Part shown: in pieces, positions 49,220 through 60,350 of the stretch
Position numbering within the stretch: position 1 is the first letter of the stretch
Layout: every line of letters starts with the position of its first letter
Source: Sodiomyces alkalinus F11
Lineage: Eukaryota; Ascomycota; Sordariomycetes; Glomerellales; Plectosphaerellaceae
Direction of reading: 5' to 3'
NCBI RefSeq assembly: GCF_003711515.1
Contig: NW_021167079.1
Coordinates: 3,963,632-4,027,631, forward strand
DNA: 64,000 nt
Translations under genes and position numbers: made by a program
The notes under the pieces: model-generated
Told to the model about the DNA's origin: nothing
Seen by the model: only the letters and a program-made list of their open reading frames with translations
Database searches by the model: none

Positions 49220-50517
49220 TCACAGCCCCTTTAGGGCGTCCTTAAACCCCACTAACTCGTCGTCTAAAGGGGTAGGCTCCCGCCTAGCCACCTCGCCGTC
49301 ATTATTCTTTATATATACCTAGCTTTACCCCGCGGTAGCAGCTATTACCCCCTTTTACCTATTACCCGCGGATAGCATCGAAGGATAAAAAGACAGCGGC
49401 GTCTTCGCCTTCTACTACTTCTTCTTCTTCTCTAATAAAGGAGTTAGGGGTATTAAAGCCTTTTTCCCTTTACCCTTCTTCACTAATAAGGTTAGTACTA
49501 TATCGTTATTATCGGGCACTTCGTAAGGGTCCGGCGGACCCTATAGACCTTATACTATCGTAACCCCCGACAGCGAGTCTTAAGGTTACGTAGAGCTACT
49601 ACTATTACTAAATATATCGTCACCTACAAAGCTAACCCCCGCGGAGGCTAAGGCAGACCCTAAGGGTATAGGTATACCACCTTCCGTGGCCTAAGCCTAG
49701 GCTAGGTTAAGGGCAGTTATCTACTTAAAAACAGCGGCTATATATTCCTAGGCCGTAAAGTCGCGCTAATATAACGCTAGGCGTTACTACTTAATATTAA
49801 GCCGCTACTACTTAACGGTAAGGCACTACTATTATAGCTCGACGAATTACTTAAGGAGCGACTCTATACTATTAAGCCTCTCATGGATATCTTCCGCCGT
49901 TTTCTAGCGGGCGTCGGTAACTTCCTTAGCTTAACGTCGAGTAGCTATAGCTTCCTCGGCAGATAACCGGTTAACCTCTAGCGTTACTTAACCCAAAGCC
50001 TCTCTAAGGATAACTTAGTATCGAACTACTATAGCCTAGTATTAGTATTATATAGGATTAGTAAGGGTACTATATAGGATTAATAAAGGGACACGGTTAG
50101 TAATACTTATATAACGACTCTTATCTAGGCCACCTTTCTCGATAGCAATAACTAAAACCTTTTATAGCTACTTAGTAGTATCTTACTAGCGATAAAAAGC
50201 TGCTATATATATTAGACTAACTAGACCACGGAGTAGTCTATAAAGAGAGGGGCTATAAGGATTAAGTGATAATAAAGAGATATAAAGGGAATAAAGATAT
50301 ATAGGGACGATAACGAAGATATATAACTTACTACGTGGTATTTAAGACTATTATGCTTAGAGTAATAGTGGTATTTATTCGTCCGCCGACTATTATCGGT
50401 ATAGCGACACGTCACGGCCTTAATAGTATACGTTTTTTCCTTAAAGTCAATCGCTACTAACTTACCTGTATAACGTAGATAAGGGGCCCTTAAATCCCCG
50501 CCTATACCGATATCCAC
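49220..50517 (-). pseudogene. Element A antisense accessory gene
   Basis: Minus strand. A Cys-rich exon at about 50332-50517 (TNKYHYYSKHNSLKYHV, Tyr at expected Cys; K-C-x2-C-x6-C type) ends precisely at GTAAGT (50331-50326), a consensus fungal donor. In another frame, from about 50040 to the TGA at 49220, the strand reads a long coiled-coil segment (LEVNRLSAEEAIATRR, DIHERLNSIESLLK) rich in former Gln codons. It then reads a Lys-rich stretch and a C-terminus with EPTPLDDELVGFKDALKGL. The acceptor that would join the exons in frame is not pinned down; an indel or a longer intron is possible. Same place and orientation as the accessory genes of B, C and F. Confidence 0.66.
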
Positions 50518-50519
50518 TA

Positions 50520-51436
50520 CTCTCTAGCGTAGAGCGACTAATAGCGTAGTAGTCGATAACGCTATAGCCGTAGTAGGAGCAGGAGGCTCTAGCGTAGCCG
50601 GAGCGATAACTTATAATAACGCAGGCTATACAGCCGACTACGGGGTATACTACCCAGCGGACTATAAGGATAACGCCGTAGCTGTAGTCTTAAGCCTCTT
50701 AGAGGCTCGCGTTATACTCGCGGGAGTAGCGGCGCGTTTATTATTATTATTATCTTTCTAGGAAGGTATAATAACTATACTAGACGTATAGTTAGCTAGT
50801 ATCGTGGATTAAAGACATATAGGAACTACTTATAAGCTAGTAGTTATTTAATTAATTAAGACTATAAGTCGTTAGTACACGATTTCGTGGATTAGGTAAG
50901 GACTTATAGGCGTAATATAATCGAAAATTAAGTATAGAGGAGAAAAAAAGGAATAGAAAGAGGGAATAATAGCAGGATTACGAGATATCCCCTAGTAGCA
51001 GTTATATAAGCACCTATTCTTAGTATAAAGAAGGAAGCTACGAAATTCACGGAAAGAGTAATATTAGGCCCTATATAACACTAGTTTCGGGAGTCTTTAT
51101 AAATAGATTAAGGGATAACCTAGAAGGATAAAGAGGTAGATCCGAAGACCCGGGAAAGAACCACCCTAGAACCTATTAGGGTCCCGACTAGAATATTAGC
51201 TTTAGTGGTTGTATTTAATAGAACGAAGGGAGGGGGTATATACCCGGGTTAGAGCCACGGCCGAAAAGGCTCCGTGTAGGAACCAGGCGGGGACCTATTA
51301 GGGTCCTATGGTGGAGGGCTTTAGTTCGGGGTATTAAGGGATTTAGGAATAGACTTAGAGGTTAGGTTCGGAGGAGCTAAAAGGCCGGCACGGATTAGGC
51401 GCTCCTAAGGATAGGAGTATCCGGGGGAGGTCGCTA
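50520..51436. other. Element A region between accessory gene and 3' LTR
   Basis: About 0.9 kb, RIP-mutated, with no recognisable domain on either strand. It presumably holds the accessory gene promoter and 5' leader on the minus strand and the end of the element on the plus strand. A purine tract (GGGGGAGG, 51423-51430) lies just before the LTR. Confidence 0.5.
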
Positions 51437-51777
51437 TAGTAGGTGCTTATAGTAGTAGTCATGATAGGCCCCTAGTATAAGCCTATAGGGGTCCAGGTAT
51501 ACCTAGTCTAAGACCTCTTAAGGTATAAATAAAGTAAGTTATTATATAGTAAATAGAATAGTCCCTTGAAGCAAATAAGGTAGCCCTTAAGGAAGTAAAT
51601 AAGTAGTCCTCGAGGAGCAGAGCGTAGGCTTAAGGAGCGAGGGAGCCTCCCCTTTAAAGGGGGAGGCTAACGATTCATCTAATTCTTTAGTCCCCCCTAT
51701 ATTCTGATCCTATTATAATCCTATCTACTTCCTTGCTTAACCCTATCTTTTCACTCTTTGCGACTACCTATTTCACA
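51437..51777 (+). repeat. Element A 3' LTR
   Basis: 341 bp, partner of 5513-5828 plus 19966-19991, followed by GTGTC (51778-51782). Confidence 0.9.
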
Positions 51778-51778
51778 G

Positions 51779-52067
51779 TGTCGCACGTTAAAATAACACT
51801 TTTATAATTAACTTAATAGAGCAGAAATCTTATCTATGTATATATATATATATATATTATATTAAGTTATATCTCTATAAGTCTCTTATACCCTTAATTC
51901 AGGTGGTAGAGACTCTATTATAGGTACTATATTATTTGGATCCTATCCGGTCTTTTCTGGTATCTGCCCTTATTATATCCTAATACCCGAGGTCCCCGAG
52001 ATCCAAAGCCCTTAGTCAGGCATAGATCCTCTAGGGACCACGTCGTAGTCTGTATACCTATATAACA
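51779..52067 (-). mobile_element. Solo LTR of family D, the outermost layer of the nest
   Basis: Reverse complement of the element D LTR. Its first four bases (TGTC) also occur at 5509-5512 on the other side of element A, next to CCTCG (5504-5508), and it ends next to CCTCG (52068-52072). Element A therefore inserted four bases into this LTR, and GTGTC is A's own duplication. Confidence 0.8.
51839..51857. repeat. (TA)n microsatellite in the D-family solo LTR
   Basis: About nine TA units. The other D LTRs have a short TATA/TACACACA stretch here, so the run likely arose by RIP of a CA repeat plus slippage. Confidence 0.8.
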
Positions 52068-52072
52068 CCTCG

Positions 52073-52703
52073 AGATCTTAACTAAGAACGATAAAAACTA
52101 TTATAGTTCTTTTAAAAAGAATAGGTGTCATTATAGTACTACTATATTACTTTATATAACCTTATCGAAGACGTGGAATTAAGCGTCTAGTAAAAAGAAA
52201 TTCTCTATAGTCTTATACGCTTATAAAGTAATATATACTAAGAAAAGCTTTTACTATACCTATAAAACACGATTACCTATATACGTATATATAAATTCTT
52301 ATACTAGAAACAAATTATATACGGCCTGTGTAAGCCTAATACTCGAAAATTACTATTTCTAGAAGTTAAAACAGAGCCCCCTGCGGCCTGCCGTATTATA
52401 TAGGGTGAGTACTATACTATATCTATGTACTAACTACTATTAGTGCGAAATACCCCGTAGAAGCAGCTGAACGGACTCTTCTCTTTTCTCTCCCTGCGCG
52501 CTTAATGGCTCCCATGGAGTGTTTCTCATCATGGAAATAGGCAAAAGCATCGTCTCTTTCCGATTTAATTTGCAGTGATATTTCACTCCTCTTTTCTTTT
52601 CATAGCCGCAGTTGTTTTATACTCAGAGCATGGAATCGTAAAACGTCAGGCACGTTATATTCATACAAGTGCCGCAACTTCCGTACTACCTTACGGAGTA
52701 CCG
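52073..52703. other. Host spacer between the nest and element H
   Basis: Up to about 52440 it is AT-rich and RIP-like, consistent with leakage from the neighbouring repeats. From about 52450 to 52703 it is normal host sequence with CpA and TpG, and no gene is supported. It contains another TACGGAGTAC motif (52692-52701). Confidence 0.55.
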
Positions 52704-52708
52704 GTAAT

Positions 52709-52912
52709 TGTCAGATAAAGCGTAGTCAAAATCGTCACAAAATAGGTCAAAATTTGATTAAGGTAATTATATACTATTTTAACTATCTCCGACCGTTAGG
52801 GAAACGCTACCACCGTATTTTATATAGTGCAGATTCTGTAAGCGTCTACCCGGATTATACTCTTAGTAATCCGGCCTATTACGTAACCGAAAAGACTATA
52901 GTCTATTCGATA
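52709..52912 (-). repeat. Element H 3' LTR
   Basis: 204 bp, pairs with 58431-58634. Confidence 0.93.
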
Positions 52913-52914
52913 TA

Positions 52915-55900
52915 CCCCCTAATCGCTCTAAACGTTCGTTAGGCGATTAAAGCTATTCGTAATCGGCAGATAATCCAGCTATATAATCTATTCGCTATAG
53001 CCGCCCTTAAATTCATCCTCTAGGTCCTCTAAATATTCTATCCGGACTTCCTCTAGCTATTTCTGCTATAACCGTTCCCGTATATCTATTACGCCTACCT
53101 AGGACCTGAATATCTTAAATTTCTCGCCGTATAACGCCTTTATTAATCCGTCTACTACTATTTCCTCGCTTAAAACGTACGTTATAAGTATTTACCCTTA
53201 TTCCTTTACTTAACATAACTAAGAGCCAGGGATATTAACGTGGCAGAGGCGCATTATTAACATACTAATCTCTTAATTAACTAATCGAATCGTTTAGTTA
53301 TTATCGTATAAGATCCTTAATTCCGGATCGTTAAATTCCACTCCTATACTAAGTAATAGGCGTTATATAAAGATACCCTTTGTTATACCTTATACTAACG
53401 CTAATAACTCTGCTTTTGTTATTAATGTCGTGACTGTATCCTACTTATTAGCGCGACACGCGATTATACCGCTAAATAAGCGTATTACGTACGCTTAACT
53501 ACTCTTTCGATTAAGGATATGATCGGTAAATAAAGCGTTAGTATAGATTTTAATAGTATCGCTACCCCCTAGTTCTAACGTAAACGATTAGCTGTTAATT
53601 AGATAAAGGATTAGATAATCGGCGGCCTTATAGTGAATAGGCCCTGGATTAACGTTAAACCGGTATAGCCCAGATACTATAAACGCGATATTAGGCCGCG
53701 ATATTACTACTACGTATAGTATAAATTCTATCTTCCGTTAATAGCTTTTAATATCCGTCGAGGTCCCTAAATAGGGTAGTAGTTCTGTAATTTTAATTAG
53801 GTATATTAAGCGATAATTACTACTATACTTACTATTTAGCTTTAAAAGGCGTTCTAATTTTATAACGTAATCGTGTTATAATAGCTAGATTTTACGGGCG
53901 GCACGGTTATAAATAACCTTAATACTAAGAAACCACTATAGAGGATCGCTACCTTATAGGTTATAGTAGCGTTATAGGTTATTAATAGCCTGCTCTATCT
54001 ACGCCTTATATTATTCCTTATAAGTAATAACGATATCGTTAACGTAGAAGAATAGGATTAAACCGCAGCGTAGAAAATAACACGGTTCTTACGGTACTAT
54101 CTAGAAGCCGTCCGCTAAAAGGATAGCCGAAAAGTGCTTTTACTAGAGTAGTAGAGACTCCTTAAGTCTATATAACGCCTTTTTCAGGTGTAAACGACTC
54201 CTAGGGGCTAAAAAGCCTAGCGGCGGGTATATAAAGATATCGTGGGGGAGGGGCGCGTATATAAACGCGTTTATAACGTTAAATTATAATAGCGTAAGGT
54301 TAAATCGGGTAGCGATAGCTATTAACGCGCGGAATAACTATCCGACTAGTATAATTATATACGTCTCCTGGAGCAAGGATTAATACTACTAATCTCCTCG
54401 CACTATAAGCTTTACCTTATATTTATATAAAAATCTATACTTATTAAACTTATATATTATTATATATATCGAATTAAGAACCTAATATCTATCTGCTATA
54501 GGCGCCGGTACCCGTATCCACGACCCTATCTTCTTATAGCTCCGTAGATAGTCTTCTTATACCTATCGGAATAGGTAGCCGTAAGAGTGTAAGGGTATAT
54601 TGCGAGGGTTCTTCGGAGGAGGAGGGAGGTCTTTACGGTGGATCTTTACGGCCGCCGGGGTAACCGCTAGAGTAACCGCCGGGGTTATATTTCCCGAGAT
54701 AGCCTCCTGGGTAATACTTCCGGTGGCTATTACTAGGGCTATGGATTCGTAGGGTATTATTAAGCATCGTTATAGCGCTATAGACGTAGACCTTTTTAAC
54801 CGTAATTTAGTTAGCGGAGTCTTATTTAATATATATATATATCCGGGGCGTAACGGCTAGCGTTAAATACTATAACCTAATAATCTTTTTTCTAGCTATC
54901 TCCTTACCTAATTAGTCACGCTCCCCTATCTATAAGGAGCCTTATAGCCGTAACTACAGGGGTATTATAGCACCGTGTTCCTCTATCTATAAGGAACCCT
55001 GCGGCCGTAACCGTAAAGGATTCACGATTTCCTAATATCACGGCTACTATTAGCGCTATAACCGATAGCGGGGTTACTAGTAGAGTAGGAAATAGTGGAT
55101 CGGGCGGATATAAATAGTGATTAGGCGCTATACCGGCTAAATCACACTATTCGTGACCTAAATCTTATCCTAATTAACTTAAGATAGCCTCCTCTACCCC
55201 TTTACGGCCGGGTATTACGGACTATAACCTTAACGGCTTTGCCGTTAAGGAAAGGGATTCAGGGGCGTTTATCCCCGGATCTAATAATTCAAAATAAGTA
55301 GTTATATAAAGGGGGGGGTCCTTAGCTTATACGTCCGTAAACGGCCGTGAATCTCTAGCCCTCTCCTACTTAACCTAACTAATCAGGTCTTCTAATTCCT
55401 CCTCGGTTAATTAATAGAGGTTATCCTTAAAGGCGTCGATATCGCCGCTAAAAAAGTCACGTTTATCGAAATCTATATCGCACGTGCGAATAACGCGGTT
55501 ATAGTTACGGCGGCCTAGTATCTAGATACGGAAAATATTAGTGGAATCGTAGCCGATAAGGTAGCCGATATAGGCACGAGGAGCGATACGATTTAATAGC
55601 TTATTAGCGCCCTTTTAGGCGTCCTTTATTATCGCGTACGCCTTATAGCCGTAAGCTCGAAGATATAATAAAATCGGCTTCCTTTTAAAGAGGACCTCGT
55701 ATAGCGTTTTCTAATCCTCTTACTACCTTTATAGCGTCCGGTTATAAACGTATATAGCCGTGGGAATAGCCTTAGGCTATATAAACGGCGGTAGTTTTGC
55801 GTGGATATTTATCGTACGACCCTTCGAAATAACCACGGTAGTAGCGTGTTCGGCACCCCCGTTCTGCGCTTAAGTGTTAGTAGTAGATATCTCTAAAAGG

Positions 55901-58400
55901 ATACCCTTGTTACGGAGGAATTAGGTGATATCGTGGGATTAAGATAGCTCGTTATCAGATTCGAAAACGCGTACCTTATAGTCTAATTAGCGGTCTACCT
56001 AGGCGAGGAATTCCTTAATTATTACGAGGATATCCACTACTAGCTTACTCTTTATAATGTAGGTGGCCGTAAAACCACTATAACGGTCGGTGAAAAATAT
56101 AAACCGCGAGTCCCCGTTAGATATTCGGTTAAAATCCGTGAAATTAATCGCCTATTACTCCCCTGCGTAGGTAGATACGGTACGAGGGCGCCTACTAATA
56201 TACCGCTTTATCTTTATAAGCTCGTAGGCCTTATAGTCGATAGTTATTAGTCCCTTGATTTTAACCCCCTGCGTCTGCTCTTCTAGGTGCTGAAATAGTA
56301 TAGGGCCTGCGTGCCCTAGCCGTAGATACTATAGGATGCCCTTTACCGTGCTTAGATACCGTATTATCGATTTATAGACGGTTTTTCAGGTGGTAGCGGA
56401 AGAAGAAGAGCCTAGAAAAGTAGCCGTAGATTAGTTAGAGGGCACGTATTTAATAATGGTTTAATCGAAGCAGTGACTTAGCTAGCATAATATAGATCTA
56501 TCGGAGCGCCGAATATAGTTATTTAGTGGCTTTTAATCCTGCTAGTATCCTCGAAGATATAGGCGTTAGTTAGAGATTAAATTATAGGTAAAATCCTCGT
56601 AGTATACGACGTTTAATAGCCTAAAATCAAGGCCTCCTATTAGTCCGTTTAATCTAATAGTCACGTTACCATAACCTTTAATAGGCAGGGATAAACTACC
56701 GGCTACTACGTAGTCTCCCTATATAGCGGGTATAAAATCAGAAAAACGGAAAAAATCGTTAAAGATATAAATAATAGCGCCGGAATCGAGGATAGCAGAG
56801 GCTTAAAGAGGGTAACTAGTAATAGCGGCTCCTACTATAAAGCTAGCGGCGTGGGAGATACTACTAGGGGCGAGTCACGTCTCTTTAAGCTATACAGAAT
56901 CCCGGCCTATATCCTTCTTTACCTTCTTTACGGCGCGTAGTTCTTCTACTTCCGCGTATATAGCAGGGTTATATTTAAGGATCCGGTCGATAGTTATTTT
57001 AGTGCTTTTATGGGGCGTTTAGCCGTTAAATGCTATCTCCGGAAAGATATAGTAATAGGCGTTAATATCGTGATACGGCATAGTATATACTCGATAGGGT
57101 TCCCCTTATCGGAGGGCAGATTAACGTCTTTTAGAAGGAGAACGGTTAGTTAAAGTAGTAGAAGGTATAGCTATAAATACCGCGGTAGTAGGATTCTTAG
57201 CTTTATTCTTCCTATAGCCGCCCTTTTTACGGGGCTTAGCCGTGGCCTCTTATCGTATAGGCAGGACCACGACGTGGTCTATAAGGGATCTAGGGAGGAT
57301 CCACTCCCTGATTAAGGGCTTCGGACCTCGGGTATTAGGATATAACAGGGGCGGATACCGGAAAAGACCGGATAGGATCCAAATAACATAGTACCTATAA
57401 TAGAGTCTTTACCACCTAAATTAAGGGTATAAGAGACTTATATAGATATAACTTAATATAATATATATACACGAGATTTCTGCTCTACTAAGTTGATCAT
57501 CTAAGTGCTATTTGACGTGCGATACCTCTAAGGTATCTTTACCCTCCTTGCTTCCGGTATATAGTGTAGGGAATATTATAGCGTGGTGGCTACCGCGTTT
57601 TCCTTAGTCCTTAAGTCTAGTATTGCTATATTTCTGACCGAGGGTATAAAGGTCTTCGGGTATAATTACTTAGTTATCTATAAAGCGTCCCTTAGCCTTA
57701 GTCTAATCGCGGCTAGTATAGGGGCGTATATATCTAAAGAAGTCTATAACCTATATATACGTAGCGGGCTTCGAACCGGTATCTTTATAGCTTTATAGTA
57801 GTAGCTACTACTTATTTAACTACTCCCCGAGCTTTTTAAGGCTATTCGTAGGATAATAAGTATATTTAATATACTCTTCGTGGGTATCGGTTTAGCGGGT
57901 GGCCAGGTACTAATCCGTGTCGCGTTTAACGGCTTTGTATACCTTATAAGGTATACCTCCTCGTAGTAATTATCTGCGGCTTTAGTCGATAGTATTAACC
58001 TACTAGATTAGTATAGCGTTAATCCCTTTTAGGTAGTTATCGTATTACGCTTATAGGATCTTCTAGCGCGCGATTTCGACGTCGTACGCCTTCTGGCCGG
58101 CCTCCGTAAGGTTAAGATATTATATAGGGGTACGCCTAGGCATTATTAAGGGGAAAGAGTCGTAATTCGGTATTATAGGCTTTTCGGGGGACTAAGTCGG
58201 ATCGACTAGGCGGAGAAACCTCTACACGTTATTATAGGTGGTAACCGATTCGTATAGGCGTCACTAGAGCTCCAACCCTTATAGGTTTTGTAGGTAACAG
58301 AGCTAAGATACGATATCTTAATAGTTAGTTATAGATTAACATGCTATATCGACGCGGCTAGATAGCTTCTTAAATCGATAGTAGTAAAGGTAAAAGGGTA
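52915..58400 (-). pseudogene. Element H gag-pol remnant (Copia)
   Basis: On the minus strand: gag near 57000-58400 (split by the solo LTR at 57251-57524), an integrase core at about 55780-56110 (FTDRYSGFTATYIIKSKL, FESDNELS, AQNGGAEHA), and reverse transcriptase at about 53950-54500. The reverse transcriptase shows KKALYRLKES, GLILFFY, and YVDD reading YVND at 54035-54046. RNase H lies toward 53000-53500. The integrase-before-reverse-transcriptase order is diagnostic of Ty1/Copia. Stops are RIP-type throughout. Confidence 0.85.
57251..57524 (+). mobile_element. Solo LTR of family D in element H gag
   Basis: 274 bp, flanked by perfect CCTCT (57246-57250, 57525-57529); collinear with the element D LTRs. 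It is the product of LTR-LTR recombination. Confidence 0.93.
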
Positions 58401-58430
58401 TATCTTCACTTAGTAAGTAAGACTCTTAAT

Positions 58431-58634
58431 TATCAGATAAAGCATAGTCAAAATCGTTATAAAATAGGTCAAAATTTAATTAAGGTAATTATGTGCCATT
58501 TTAACTGTCTCCGACCATCAGGGAAACGCTGCCACCGTATTTAATATAGTGTAGATTCTGTAAGCGTCCACCCGGATTATACTCTTGGCAATCCGGCCTA
58601 TTACGTAACCGAAAAGACTGTGGTCTGTTCGACA
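58431..58634 (-). repeat. Element H 5' LTR
   Basis: 204 bp, pairs with 52709-52912; followed by GTAAT and unmutated host DNA. Confidence 0.93.
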
Positions 58635-58639
58635 GTAAT

Positions 58640-60350
58640 TACTTCGTACATTCGCACTATATCCGTTCGAAAGCACACCGATTCGCTCAGTCTTTTTCAA
58701 GTCAAGACCCTATTCCTATGTAAGGTAATTACCTGGTAGACTTCAAGCCACCGTCACTTCGTAGATTAGTGGATGTCCACGCTAACAACCGCTACCAACC
58801 ATGCCGCAGCTTAAGGTACCGACAAGCACACCCCGTACTTCCCCAGAAGGCACCACGCCCACCCGGATGGATAGATTTGTACTACGTATCGTTTCCTTGG
58901 TTCCATCATCCACTTTTTGGTCGTTCCTTCATCAAGCTCCCGCAACACGATGGTACCCAGCAAATTTGTAGCATAATATCGCTCCGTTGCCTTTATGATA
59001 ACGCATGTCTATCATGTCCTGCCATCACGCGAGAGGTGTGTACCGCAGGTAAGGTAGGAACAAAATTACAGACATCTTGGTACTATTTGTAGGTACAGTT
59101 ATTCATTGTCTTCAGTGAACATCTGAACTACAAAGCACGATTGGAGCCAGGTTTATCAAGTGTCGGATATGGATACTATGCGATTACCTAATTCCTGTAC
59201 ATAGAGTGACATTTCTCAAGGGTAGTCGTAATCACAACACCACAACATCACTTCAACCCCCCCACCTCACAACCTCACAACTTCCCAACAGAACAAAGCC
59301 ACCCACCGCAGGAACCTCGAGCCTCCTTTCGGTAACCCCTCTACCTATATAGTCAACCTTCCCTTCATTACGACGCTCTGTCCTGAAGTCGTTCAACTAC
59401 CTGGGTATCTGGCAAGTTCGCCTGTCGTTGCGCCGGTGCCTCGCTCTTTTACCGGCAGCGTTCGACAACTTCGTCGTATGCCTATACCCCCTACAACCTG
59501 TCTGATGTTCAAAGCCTCGTTTACGTTCTTTTGCAGCTGCTAGGTCCAGTCAAGTATTGACCGGGCTGGTATGAGACGGATCCAGACAGTGTGCTCGAAA
59601 AAGAATCACAGTCATCCTTATCCCAACTCTCCCTCCGTCTCCTTCGGTCCGTCGTTTGTCCAACGGCGTCACTTCTCTGTCCTCCCTCCTCTCGGTTTCC
59701 CATTCTCTATGCATCTTTCTCCAGCCTCTTACTCTCCTGTATCGCCATTTGTCTACTCCGGTCTTTGGCCGATTCTTGAGTTGGAGGGAACCGAGCTCAG
59801 AACATAACTCCTCGCCTTTGCCGAGCAACTGATCTGGGCCAGGAAACGGGAAACTGCCCAACAGAAAGCTCTCCACATCATGTTTGGTTTGCTTTCGGGT
59901 CTGGGTAAGCCTTAAAGTCTAATATTTCTCTTTTTTATGCACATCTATATGCTACGGGTGCTCCACACCCAGTTCATCGTCGCCCCTCTGCCCAAATCCC
60001 GCTTCACGTTGGTTGACCTCCGCTCTTGTGACCTTCATTTCTCTCCTCCGTTTGCCCTCCTGCCTCGCATATTGGAGGTATGGATGGATGACTTTAGTCT
60101 GAAGCAACCTGGGGTGGAACGACCAAGTGGTCCAGGTGAGGTGCTGCAGTCTTGTTGGACCGGATAATGGGGGGAGGGGGGGAGTACCCGTCATCTGTCT
60201 GTTATATTCACCCTATCTCCCAGCATTCACCCCCATCACCTCGATTTCTTGCATTGCCGCTTAAATCCCCCCACATTATAAACTCCCCGACGGTCTTAGG
60301 CCTCTCGGGCGTTTCTTTTGACTCACATTTCTCTAGTTGCCTTGCCAAGG
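58640..60350. other. Host intergenic region and leader of the downstream gene
   Basis: Normal base composition. The stretch at 59220-59300 is CA/CCC-rich and that at 59580-59720 pyrimidine-rich, typical of fungal promoters and 5' leaders, and probably belongs to the gene starting at 60351. A GTAAGC at about 59905 and a CTTAG at about 60296 could bound a leader intron, but this is not secure. The open frames here are short and unconvincing. Confidence 0.5.

Larger units (their letters stand above)
5513..51777 (+). mobile_element. Element A: Ty3/Gypsy chromovirus, nested host of B, B2, E and F
   Basis: The LTRs are at 5513-5828 plus 19966-19991 (split by element B) and at 51437-51777, about 342 and 341 bp, with degenerate TG..CA ends. 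The element is flanked by GTGTC (5508-5512 and 51778-51782). Removing the insertions leaves about 9.15 kb in plus orientation: gag with a zinc knuckle, protease region, reverse transcriptase with intact YLDD, RNase H, integrase and chromodomain. An antisense accessory gene follows, then a purine-rich tract (GGGGGAGG) before the 3' LTR. The pol frame continues exactly across the E and F insertions once one target duplication is removed, which confirms the reconstruction. Confidence 0.9.
52709..58634 (-). mobile_element. Element H: Ty1/Copia retrotransposon, carrying a D-family solo LTR
   Basis: The LTRs of 204 bp are at 52709-52912 and 58431-58634, flanked by perfect GTAAT (52704-52708, 58635-58639). 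Without the solo LTR it is about 5.65 kb. Pol is on the minus strand in Copia order. A purine tract (TTAGGGGGTA on minus) lies next to 52912, fixing that LTR as 3'. The 5' LTR (right) retains far more TG and CA than the left one. Confidence 0.92.
5270..58640. other. RIP-mutated nested-transposon block
   Basis: Across this block CpA and TpG are scarce, TpA is abundant, and CpG remains common. That is the CpA-directed C-to-T pattern of repeat-induced point mutation. In every element the breaks in coding frames are TAA/TAG at expected Gln or Trp codons. TGT/TGC Cys codons have become TAT/TAC, and the second Asp codon (GAT/GAC) of several polymerase boxes has become Asn. Almost nothing here can encode an intact protein. 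The boundaries against normal host sequence are at about 5.3 kb and 58.64 kb, with a small unmutated host island at about 52.45-52.70 kb. Confidence 0.93.

Noticed and set aside
50221..50517. A 98-residue intact small protein on the minus strand
   Set aside because: Only its first part fits the Cys exon of the element A accessory gene; beyond GTAAGT at 50331 it reads into what appears to be an intron, so it is not a stand-alone protein.
51437..52067. Element A 3' LTR and D-family LTR as two independent neighbouring insertions
   Set aside because: The left D flank does not match CCTCG, whereas TGTC next to CCTCG at 5504-5512 supplies the missing end, so A lies inside the D LTR.
57583..57798. 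Hydrophobic plus-strand frame that looks membrane-like
   Set aside because: It is antisense to element H gag; the apparent hydrophobicity comes from TpA-rich RIP sequence read on the wrong strand.
5270..58640. Centromere or subtelomere
   Set aside because: It is AT-shifted and repeat-rich, but only about 53 kb, with no telomere repeats; nothing in the sequence itself shows centromere function.
5270..58640. Giant cargo-carrying element of the Starship type
   Set aside because: No tyrosine-recombinase captain gene, no cargo genes, and the structure is fully explained by nested LTR elements.
59571..59807. Small proteins in the leader upstream of the 530-residue gene
   Set aside because: Overlapping frames in all directions in pyrimidine-rich sequence, with no preferred start context or domain.
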